DNA of 64,000 nucleotides. It comes from Aliidongia dinghuensis (GTDB lineage: Bacteria; Pseudomonadota; Alphaproteobacteria; ATCC43930; CGMCC-115725). Position 1 is the stretch's first letter. Every line of letters starts with the position of its first letter. The notes beneath the pieces are model-generated. The model was not told the DNA's origin. It saw only the letters and a list, made by a program, of their open reading frames with translations, and searched no databases. Shown one piece after another: positions 50,423-58,350 of this stretch. Where the stretch lies: positions 62,001 through 126,000 of the forward strand of contig NZ_BMJQ01000007.1 in the NCBI RefSeq assembly GCF_014643535.1. The letters run 5' to 3'. The translations under genes were made by a program, and so were the position numbers.

Positions 50423-52999
50423 TTACGACACGCGCAGCACCGGGCCGGACCGCTGGGCGTCGGCCGTCAGCCGGCTGTCGAGGATGCGCTGCACCGCCGC
50501 GCGGATATCCGGGTTGGCACCGAGGAAACGGCGGAAATCCGAGGCATGCAGCACCAGGAGCTGGCTATAGGTCGCGGCGACCACGTCCGCTCGCCGAGGC
50601 TCGCCGGTCAGGAGCGCCATCTCGCCGAAGATGTCGCCGCGCCCGAGCGTCACGGGGCTGCCGGGCAGGATGACCTCGACCGCGCCCGAAGAGATGAAAT
50701 AGACCGAATCGCCGCGATCGCCCTTGCGCACCAGCTTTTCGCCGGGCACGGCGATGAGCGGCCGGGCGAGCTTGCCCAGCCGTTCGGCCTGCTCGGGCGC
50801 CAGGTCGCGGAACATGTCGATGCGGCGCATGAGCTCGCCGGGCTTGAGGCTGAGGTCGAGGTGTGGCCGAACCTCGACCGCCGCCTGGCGCTTGCGCAGG
50901 CGGCGGCTCAGATCCTCATAGAGCTCCTGGCCGATCAATCCTTCCTCGTAAAGGCCGCGATAGGCCTGCTGCTCCTGGCGGAGGGCGGCCTGGTCCAGGA
51001 TGCGCCGCTCGAGCGCCACCGAATATTCCGGATATTGCGCCTGCAGCGCACCCAGCATGCGCTGGGCCCGGTCATGCCGGTTGTCGACGATGTCCCGCAC
51101 GATCTGCAGCAGCCGTTCGTCCGCGAAGCGCGTCAGTTTCTGCGAGATGAAACGGACCAGCTCGTCGAGCAGCATGCGGGTGACGAGCAGCTGCTCCAGC
51201 CGCTCGGCCAGCCGGCGCGCGAGCGGCGTCTCGATGCCGAGACGCCGGTGCAGGAAATGCGCGAAGCGGAAACCGATGGTGTAGCGGGCGATCTTCTTCA
51301 CCGCCTTGACGTAGCCGCTGCGGCCGTCGGTGCGGGCCGCGTCGGCCATGACGTCGGCGCCGTGCAGGAGCCGTTCGATCACCCGGCGCGAGGCCGTGCC
51401 CTGGGCGTGGTGGTCGAGCACCAGCCGGCGCTCGTGGCTCGCAAGCGCCACCAGCGCCACTGCCAGGCGGTCGCGCTCCAGCATCTCCGGCCGCTCCGCA
51501 TCGAGCGTCGCCGCGTGATCGTCGCGCCGCCGGGTCGCCGCCTCGATGCGCCGGGTATAACGGGCGAGCGTCTCGGCTGCGGCCGGCTCGCTCATGCGAT
51601 AGTCGACCGCGGTCGCGGCCAGCGAGTCGCGCAAGTCGACCAGCGACAAGGCCACGATGCTGTCGCGCAGCGCCTCGTCGCGCGGGCTCAGCTGGTCGAG
51701 CTTGAGCACGCGGATGACGGCGCGCAGCGTCGTGCCGTTGACCAGGAGCGTGAACAGCACGAAGCCGGTCGCAAGCACGGCGACGAAGCGCTTCACTGTC
51801 TCGGGCAGGCCCGGATCCTCAGTGACGGCAAGCGCCAGCGCCACGGTGACGGCGCCGCGCAGGCCACCCCAGGTGATGACCAGCTTGTAGGGGGTTGAGA
51901 CCGGGGCGCTCCATTTCAGCCAGGTGAGCGGCGGCAGCACGCCCCACAGCACGACCATGCGGGCGACCATGGCCGCGGCGAGGGCCGTCACCATGAGCAG
52001 AAGGTCGCGCACGCCCACATCGACCAGCAGGGTCGGCACCAGAATCGCCGCCAGGATAAAAATGAAGGAGCCGGCCCAGAAGGCGAGCTGTTCCCAGAGC
52101 TCGTTCAGGAAAGCCCAGTTGAACGGCGAGATGCGCGAAAGCCCGGTCGAGCCGAAGGTGACGCCGGCGGCGACCACGCCGACGACGCCCGAGATATGCA
52201 GCTCGTCCTCGCCCACGATGAAGACGAGGTAGGGCAGCGCCAGGGTCAGTGTCATCTCGGCCGCGCGGTCGCCGTGGAACAGCGGCAGGAGGGATGTCGC
52301 GAGCCGGCCGGCCGCGACGCCCAGCAGGATGCCGCCGCCGAAGCTCAGCACGAAATGGCCGATCGCAGGGCCGACCGCCACGGCGCCGCCGGACTTCAGC
52401 AGGCTCACCAGGATCGTGAAGATCGAGATCGCCGCCGCGTCGTTGAGCAGGCTTTCGCCCTCGACGAGGCGGGTCAGCCGGGCGGGCGCGCCCAGGTCGC
52501 GGAAGATCGCGACGACCGCCGCCGGATCCGTCGTGGCGACGATCGAGCCCAAGAGCAGCGCCGGGATGAGGGCCTCGCCCGAGACCATCGAGACGCTCCA
52601 GCCGATGAGCCCGGTCGTCACCAGCACCGCCAGCACCGCCAGCAGCAGGATCGGCACCGCATCCTCAAGGAGCCGGCGGATATCCATCGTGACGGCGGCC
52701 TGGAACAGCAGGATCGGCAGGAAACAATCGAGGAAGACGGCGGCCGTGACCGGCGGCGCGGCGAATGGCCGGGCGACGGCGTCGAACGCCGTGATGGTGG
52801 GCGAATTCAGCACGAAGGAGGCCGCAGCCCCGATCGTCGTGCCGACAAGGGCCAGCAGCACGCTCGTCGGCAGGGCGAAGCGCCCCGCCAGCGGCTGCAC
52901 GACACTGACGACGAGGAGCAGGCTCGCGACCGCAAGAACGATGGTGGCGACGTCGGTCAGGTACAGGGTGGGTCTCCGGCGCGGTCGGTCGGGCGGCAT
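50423..52999 (-). CDS. CPA1-type Na+/H+ antiporter with C-terminal cyclic-nucleotide-binding domain
   Basis: Membrane antiporter of about 858 residues. About 12 helices fill residues 15-430; ATTDPAAVVAIF and VEGESLLNDAAAISIF are the core ion-binding motifs of NhaP/NHE proteins. A long helical cytoplasmic region follows, and a cNMP/CRP-like binding domain lies at about 733-846 with LGRGDIFGEMALLTGEPRRADV. This resembles eukaryotic-like sperm NHE and bacterial cyclic-nucleotide-gated exchangers. Start at 52999 chosen over a GTG six codons upstream. Likely ligand-regulated ion or pH homeostasis. Confidence 0.88.
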   Translation of the reverse strand: MPPDRPRRRPTLYLTDVATIVLAVASLLLVVSVVQPLAGRFALPTSVLLALVGTTIGAAASFVLNSPTITAFDAVARPFAAPPVTAAVFLDCFLPILLFQAAVTMDIRRLLEDAVPILLLAVLAVLVTTGLIGWSVSMVSGEALIPALLLGSIVATTDPAAVVAIFRDLGAPARLTRLVEGESLLNDAAAISIFTILVSLLKSGGAVAVGPAIGHFVLSFGGGILLGVAAGRLATSLLPLFHGDRAAEMTLTLALPYLVFIVGEDELHISGVVGVVAAGVTFGSTGLSRISPFNWAFLNELWEQLAFWAGSFIFILAAILVPTLLVDVGVRDLLLMVTALAAAMVARMVVLWGVLPPLTWLKWSAPVSTPYKLVITWGGLRGAVTVALALAVTEDPGLPETVKRFVAVLATGFVLFTLLVNGTTLRAVIRVLKLDQLSPRDEALRDSIVALSLVDLRDSLAATAVDYRMSEPAAAETLARYTRRIEAATRRRDDHAATLDAERPEMLERDRLAVALVALASHERRLVLDHHAQGTASRRVIERLLHGADVMADAARTDGRSGYVKAVKKIARYTIGFRFAHFLHRRLGIETPLARRLAERLEQLLVTRMLLDELVRFISQKLTRFADERLLQIVRDIVDNRHDRAQRMLGALQAQYPEYSVALERRILDQAALRQEQQAYRGLYEEGLIGQELYEDLSRRLRKRQAAVEVRPHLDLSLKPGELMRRIDMFRDLAPEQAERLGKLARPLIAVPGEKLVRKGDRGDSVYFISSGAVEVILPGSPVTLGRGDIFGEMALLTGEPRRADVVAATYSQLLVLHASDFRRFLGANPDIRAAVQRILDSRLTADAQRSGPVLRVS

Positions 53000-53112
53000 G
53001 GGGGATCGGCGCCGCACGGAGGCGGGCTCGTGCGGCGCCGGTATCGTGGATTATCGGGCATCGTCGATTATCATGATGGCAAACCCGTGGCCGAATGGGA
53101 AAAACCATCACG

Positions 53113-53532
53113 ATGCGGCGGTATTTTTCTCTGCTCCTCGTCCTGCTTCTCCTGGCGGTCCGGCCGGCATTCGCCGATCCTCTGGCAGATTTCGCAGCAG
53201 CCGAGCATATCGGCGACGTCGGCCGGTTCGAGGCGACGATCACGGCGCTGCGCCGGGACGGCCACCTGCCGGATGGGCTCTACGTCACGAAGAACGCGGC
53301 CGAGAGGAAGGGCTGGCACCCGGGGCAGGACCTGTGTGCCGTCCTGCCGGGCGAGAGCATCGGCGGCGACCTGTTCGACAATCGCGAGGGCCGCCTGCCG
53401 CGCGGCGCGACCTACCACGAAGCCGACCTCGACTACCACTGCGGCCATCGCGCGGCGAAGCGACTGGTCTATAATGCCGAGCGCCAGTGGGTGACGATCG
53501 ATCACTACCGGAGCTTCCAGCCGGTCCCATAA
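53113..53532 (+). CDS. Secreted barnase-like ribonuclease
   Basis: Extracellular or periplasmic RNase of 139 residues. After a signal peptide (1-21, RPAFA-DP) the mature domain follows barnase closely: LPDGLYVTKNAA, SIGGDLFDNREGRLP, YHEADLDY and TIDHYRSF. Catalytic residues correspond to barnase E73, R87 and H102: E103, R117 and H131, with K60 and R113 at the K27 and R83 positions. Two cysteines (C75, C110) could form a disulfide. No barstar-type inhibitor gene is recognisable beside it. Divergent from the antiporter gene. Confidence 0.9.
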   Translation: MRRYFSLLLVLLLLAVRPAFADPLADFAAAEHIGDVGRFEATITALRRDGHLPDGLYVTKNAAERKGWHPGQDLCAVLPGESIGGDLFDNREGRLPRGATYHEADLDYHCGHRAAKRLVYNAERQWVTIDHYRSFQPVP

Positions 53533-53727
53533 GCCGGCGGTTGAAATATGCTGTTACAGAAAGCCGGCAGATCGACATCGCCCTGCCGAATTCGGATGCT
53601 ATAGGAGCATCCTGCAAAGACCGTCCGCGAAGGTCTTCCGTTCGGCATCGCACGGCGAGAGCGCCGTCCGCGGCCGTCTACCGAGAGGCGTTCGGCAGTC
53701 CCATGGGCCGGTCGTGTAAGGGGCATC

Positions 53728-55026
53728 ATGCGCGTTAAGTGGATCTTGACCGTCGTCGTCCTCGCCGCCGTCGGCGGGGGGTATTTGTACCTTCGGAGCG
53801 GGAGCCAGACCCATTCCATGGCCGGCGGGCGGCCGGGCGTGCGCGAGCAGATGGCACAGCGCGGCATGAGCGGGGCCAGCGACGAGCCGATCCCGGTGCT
53901 GATCGGTGCGGTGGCCGAGGGCGATGTGCCGATCTATCTCTCGGGGCTCGGCACGGTCCAGGCCTACAACACCGTCCAGGTCAGGAGCCGGGTCGACGGC
54001 GCGCTCACCAAGGTGCTGTTCCGCGAGGGCCAGGACGTCAAGGCCGGCGACGTGCTGGCGGTCGTCGATCCGCGGCCCTACGACGCCAACTACAAGCAGT
54101 CGCTCGCGACCAAGGCCAAGGACGAGGCGCTGCTCGCGAACGCGAAGCGGGACCTCGTGCGCGACCAGGGTCTGATCGGCAAGCAGTTCGTGAGTGTCCA
54201 GACGCTCGAGACGCAGCAGGCGCTCGTCGACCAGTACACGGCGCAGGTCGCCTCCGACCAGGCGACGATCGACTACAACAAGACTGAGCTCGACTATACG
54301 AACATCGCTTCGCCGATCGACGGCCGCACCGGCATCCGTAACGTCGACGTCGGCAACATCGTCCATGCCGCCGACACGACGGCCCTCGTGACCATCACCC
54401 AGATCCACCCGATCTCGGTGATCTTCACCCTGCCGGCCGACAATCTGCCGTCGGTGACGAAGGGGCTGGGCGCCGGCAGCCTGCCGGTCATCGCCTATGG
54501 CCGCGACAACGTCACGGCACTCGCCAACGGCACGCTCGACCTGGTCGACAACCAGATCGACCAGACGACCGGCATGGTGAAGCTGAAGGCGACCTTCCCG
54601 AACGAGGACGGCGCGCTCTGGCCCGGCCAGTTCGTCAATACGAGCGTGCTGGTCGCGACCCGGCATCAGGGCCTGACCGTGCCGGCGACAGTGGTGCAGC
54701 ACGGGCCCAAGGGCGACTATGTCTGGGTCGTGAAGCCGGACAAGACGGTCGAGATGCGCGACGTCGTGGTGGCGCAGACCCAAGGCAACCGGGCGCTGAT
54801 CGACAAGGGCCTGGCCGCCGGCGAGTCCGTCGTGGTCGACGGCCAGTACCGCCTGCAGGCCGGCAGCAAGATCGCGCCGCAGGCGCCCGACGGCAGCAGT
54901 TCGACCGGCAGCAGTTCGACTGGCAGCGGTTCGACCGGTGCCACCCCGGCAGCCGAGGGGGCGAAGGGGCCGCATCACGGTGACAAGGGCGACAAGCCCG
55001 ACAAGAGCGGGGCGAATCCGGCGTGA
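53728..55026 (+). CDS. mdtA: RND efflux adaptor, MdtA-like
   Basis: Periplasmic adaptor of 432 residues. After an N-terminal membrane anchor (3-22), motifs are typical: VPIYLSGLGTVQAYNTVQV, RVDGALTKVLFREGQDV, coiled-coil hairpin (about 115-180), SPIDGRTGIRNVDVGNIV. The order adaptor, RND, RND is that of mdtABC. The C terminus is a low-complexity tail with three GSSST-type repeats and a Lys/Asp/Gly-rich end. Its stop overlaps the next gene as GTGA. Confidence 0.87.
   Translation: MRVKWILTVVVLAAVGGGYLYLRSGSQTHSMAGGRPGVREQMAQRGMSGASDEPIPVLIGAVAEGDVPIYLSGLGTVQAYNTVQVRSRVDGALTKVLFREGQDVKAGDVLAVVDPRPYDANYKQSLATKAKDEALLANAKRDLVRDQGLIGKQFVSVQTLETQQALVDQYTAQVASDQATIDYNKTELDYTNIASPIDGRTGIRNVDVGNIVHAADTTALVTITQIHPISVIFTLPADNLPSVTKGLGAGSLPVIAYGRDNVTALANGTLDLVDNQIDQTTGMVKLKATFPNEDGALWPGQFVNTSVLVATRHQGLTVPATVVQHGPKGDYVWVVKPDKTVEMRDVVVAQTQGNRALIDKGLAAGESVVVDGQYRLQAGSKIAPQAPDGSSSTGSSSTGSGSTGATPAAEGAKGPHHGDKGDKPDKSGANPA
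54892..54936. repeat. Three-copy 15-bp in-frame repeat near the mdtA-like 3' end
   Basis: GGCAGCAGTTCGACC and two close copies (starts 54892, 54907, 54922) encode Gly-Ser-Ser-Ser-Thr repeats in the C-terminal tail, about 90 bases before the stop codon. Confidence 0.9.
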
Positions 55027-58000
55027 GCGTCTCAGAGCCCTTCATCCTCCGGCCGATCGCGACGACGCTCCTCATCGTCGGCGTGGTGCTCCTCGGCCTG
55101 CTGGGATACCGGCAGCTGCCGGTGGCGGCCCTGCCATCGGTCGATTTCCCGACGATCCAGGTCGTGACGAACTATCCCGGGGCGGCGCCGGAGATCATGG
55201 CGTCGTCGATCACGACGCCGCTCGAGCATCAGCTGGGCACGATCTCAGGGCTCACTTCCATGAGCTCGACCAGCTCGTTCGGCACCAGCCAGATCACGCT
55301 GCAGTTCGACCTGTCCCGCGACATCGATGCCGCAGCCCAAGACGTGCAGTCGCAGATCAATGCGGCCCAGGGCATCATCCCGTCGACCAAGCTGCCGAAC
55401 CCGCCGACCTACAGCAAGGTCAACCCGGCCGACACGCCGATCATGATCCTGGCGCTGACCTCGGACACGCTGCCGCTCCGCACGGTCAACGACTATACCG
55501 ACACGGTGGTGGTGCAGAAGCTCTCCCAGGTCGAGGGTGTCGGCGTCGTCACGATCGAGGGCGGGCAGAAGGAGGCGGTGCGCATCCAGATCAACCCGAC
55601 CCAGGTTGCGAACCTGGGCCTGGCCCTGGACGACGTGCGCACGGCGATCTCGTCGGCGACGATCGATCTCGCCAAGGGTTCGATCGACGGCGCCCGGCAA
55701 TCCTTCCAGATCGGCGCCGACGACCAGCTGTTCGACGCCAACGGCTTCCGCAACCAGATCCTGGCCTACCGCAACGGCGCGCCGATCCGCCTCAAGGACG
55801 TGGCGAATGTCGTCGACGGCGTCGAGAACGACAAGCTTGCCGGCTGGTACAACGGCAAGCCGGCGGTGATCCTCGACATCCAGCGCCAGCCCGGCGCCAA
55901 CATCATCGAGACGGTGGCATCCATCCGCAGGCTGATGCCGAAGCTGCAGGCAGCACTGCCGCCGTCGATCAAGATCGACGTGCTGACCGACCGGACCCAG
56001 ACGATCCGCGCCTCGGTTGCCGACGTGCAGTTCACGCTGGTGCTGACCGTGGCGCTCGTCGTCATGGTCATCTTCCTGTTCCTGCGCAAGTTCTGGGCGA
56101 CCGTCATCCCGAGCGTCACCCTGCCGGTCTCGCTCATCGCGACGTTCGGCATCATGTCGCTCGCGAGCTTCAGCCTCGACAACCTGTCGCTGATGGCGCT
56201 CACCATCGCGTCGGGCTTCGTCGTCGACGACGCGATCGTCATGATCGAGAACATCGTCCGCTTCATCGAGGACGGGGAGAACCCGCTCGACGCGGCACTC
56301 AAGGGGGCGAAGCAGATCGGCTTCACGATCATTTCGCTCACCGTCTCGCTCATCGCGGTCTTCATCCCGCTGCTGCTCATGGGCGGCGTCATCGGGCGCC
56401 TCTTCCGCGAGTTCGCCATCACCTTGAGCGCCGCCGTCGTGATCTCGGCCATCGTCTCGCTGACGCTCACGCCGATGATGTGCGCGCTGTTGCTCAAGCC
56501 CGAGGACCCGCACCATCGGCCGGGGGCGCTCTTCCGCTGGAGCGAGCGCTTCTTCGACCGGATGCGTGACGGCTACGACGCCGGCCTCCGTTGGGTGCTG
56601 CGCCATCAGGCGCTGACACTCATCTTCACCGTCGTCACGATCGGTGTCACGGCCGCGCTCTATGTCGAGGTGCCGAAGGGCTTCCTGCCGCAGCAGGACA
56701 CGGGCCTCATCGTCGGCGTGACGGATGCCGCCCAGGACATCTCGTTCAACGGCATGGCCGAGCGCCAGCAGGCGATCGCGGCCGAGGTGATGAAGGACCC
56801 GGAGGTGACCGCCGTCGACAGTTTCGTCGGCACCGGGACGGTGAACACGACGCCGAACAGCGGCCGGCTCTACATCAATTTGAAGCCGCGCGACCAGCGT
56901 ACGGCCAGCTCCGACCAGATCATCGAGCGCTTGAAAGCGCGCGTCGCGGGCGTGCACGGCATCACGCTCTACATGCAGTCGGCCCAGGATATTCAGATCG
57001 ACAACCGGCTGTCGCGCACCCAGTACCAGTACACGCTGCAGGATGCGAACGTGGCCGAGCTCGGCGAGTGGGTGCCGAAGCTCGTCGCCGAGTTGAAGCA
57101 GCAGCCGGAGCTCATCGACGTTGCGACCGACCAGCAGAACGCCGGGTTGCAGGCGCTCGTCAAGATCGACCGGGATGCCGCCGCCCGGCTCGGCGTCAGC
57201 ATGCAGGCGATCGACGACACGCTCTACGACGCGTTCGGCCAGCGCCAGATCGCGACGATCTATACGCAGCTCAACCAGTATCACGTGATCCTGGGTGTCG
57301 ATCCGGCGTTCCAGAAGGACCGGAACGCGCTCGACAGGATCTACGTCCAGGCGACGAACGGCACGCTCACGAACGGCACGCAGCTGTCGGGCGGCGTCGT
57401 TGCGAGCACGACGCCGACCTCGAACGGCAGCCAGACCACGAGCAACACGGCGACCACGACCAGCCTCAATACCGGCAAGGGCACGGAGGTGCCGCTCTCG
57501 GCGGTCGCGAGCATCGTGACCCGGCTGGCGCCGCTGGTCGTGACCCACCAGGGCCTGTTCCCGGCGACGACGCTGTCGTTCAACGTGCCGGAAGGTACCT
57601 CGCTCGGTGCCGCCCTGGCCGCGATCCAGCGTGCCGAGCAGGCGATCGGCCTGCCGGAGACGATCGCGACCGGCTTCACCGGCAGCGCCGCCGAGTTCAG
57701 GAACTCGCTCGACAGCGAGCTCGGGCTGATCCTGGCCGCGATCGTCACGGTCTATATCGTGCTGGGCGTGCTCTACGAGAGCTACATCCACCCGATCACG
57801 ATCCTGTCGACCCTGCCGTCGGCCGGCATCGGCGCGCTGCTCTCGCTCATGCTCTGCGGCCAGGACCTGAGCGTGATCTCGCTCATCGGCATCATTCTCC
57901 TGATCGGCATCGTCAAGAAGAACGCGATCATGATGATCGATTTCGCGATCGACGCCGAACGCCAGGGCGGCATCGGCGCCGAGGAGGCGATCCATCAGGC

Positions 58001-58346
58001 CTGCCTGCTGCGCTTCCGGCCGATCATGATGACGACCATGGCGGCACTCTTGGGCGCGCTGCCGCTGGCGCTCGGCACCGGCACGGGCTCCGAGCTCCGG
58101 CGCCCGCTCGGCATCGCCATTGTCGGCGGCCTGGTGCTTTCGCAATTCCTGACGCTTTACACGACGCCGGTGATCTACCTGTTCTTCGAGCGGCTCCGGC
58201 ACATGGCGGCGCACCGGTTCGGCCGGCGGGCGGCGACGGCGCCATCGCCCATGCATCCGGCGCCCATGCACCCGGCGCCCATGCACCCGGCGCCCGCGCA
58301 CCAGGCGCCGTTCAACGCCATGCGCGACCCGGACGCGGCGGAATAG
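55023..58346 (+). CDS. mdtB: RND efflux pump, MdtB-like
   Basis: Inner-membrane RND pump of 1107 residues, partner of the next protein in a heterotrimer by analogy with MdtBC. N-terminal SEPFILRPIATTLLIVG and helix 4 GFVVDDAIVMIENIVRFIE (proton-relay aspartates) are typical. It is longer than the usual 1040 residues for two reasons: a Ser/Thr/Asn-rich insertion near residues 780-820 in a periplasmic loop, and a C-terminal MHPAP-repeat tail. The start is GTG, overlapping the adaptor stop. Substrates likely include bile-salt-like or amphiphilic drugs. Confidence 0.87.
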   Translation: MSVSEPFILRPIATTLLIVGVVLLGLLGYRQLPVAALPSVDFPTIQVVTNYPGAAPEIMASSITTPLEHQLGTISGLTSMSSTSSFGTSQITLQFDLSRDIDAAAQDVQSQINAAQGIIPSTKLPNPPTYSKVNPADTPIMILALTSDTLPLRTVNDYTDTVVVQKLSQVEGVGVVTIEGGQKEAVRIQINPTQVANLGLALDDVRTAISSATIDLAKGSIDGARQSFQIGADDQLFDANGFRNQILAYRNGAPIRLKDVANVVDGVENDKLAGWYNGKPAVILDIQRQPGANIIETVASIRRLMPKLQAALPPSIKIDVLTDRTQTIRASVADVQFTLVLTVALVVMVIFLFLRKFWATVIPSVTLPVSLIATFGIMSLASFSLDNLSLMALTIASGFVVDDAIVMIENIVRFIEDGENPLDAALKGAKQIGFTIISLTVSLIAVFIPLLLMGGVIGRLFREFAITLSAAVVISAIVSLTLTPMMCALLLKPEDPHHRPGALFRWSERFFDRMRDGYDAGLRWVLRHQALTLIFTVVTIGVTAALYVEVPKGFLPQQDTGLIVGVTDAAQDISFNGMAERQQAIAAEVMKDPEVTAVDSFVGTGTVNTTPNSGRLYINLKPRDQRTASSDQIIERLKARVAGVHGITLYMQSAQDIQIDNRLSRTQYQYTLQDANVAELGEWVPKLVAELKQQPELIDVATDQQNAGLQALVKIDRDAAARLGVSMQAIDDTLYDAFGQRQIATIYTQLNQYHVILGVDPAFQKDRNALDRIYVQATNGTLTNGTQLSGGVVASTTPTSNGSQTTSNTATTTSLNTGKGTEVPLSAVASIVTRLAPLVVTHQGLFPATTLSFNVPEGTSLGAALAAIQRAEQAIGLPETIATGFTGSAAEFRNSLDSELGLILAAIVTVYIVLGVLYESYIHPITILSTLPSAGIGALLSLMLCGQDLSVISLIGIILLIGIVKKNAIMMIDFAIDAERQGGIGAEEAIHQACLLRFRPIMMTTMAALLGALPLALGTGTGSELRRPLGIAIVGGLVLSQFLTLYTTPVIYLFFERLRHMAAHRFGRRAATAPSPMHPAPMHPAPMHPAPAHQAPFNAMRDPDAAE
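58248..58307. repeat. Four-copy 15-bp in-frame repeat near the mdtB-like 3' end
   Basis: CCCATGCACCCGGCG and close variants at 58248, 58263, 58278 and 58293 encode Pro-Met-His-Pro-Ala repeats in the cytoplasmic tail of the pump. The last unit ends 39 bases before the stop codon. Confidence 0.92.
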
Positions 58347-58350
58347 GCCG

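Noticed and set aside
53533..53727. Barstar-like inhibitor gene beside the RNase
   Set aside because: The 195 bases hold no plausible frame with ribosome site and acidic barstar-like sequence.
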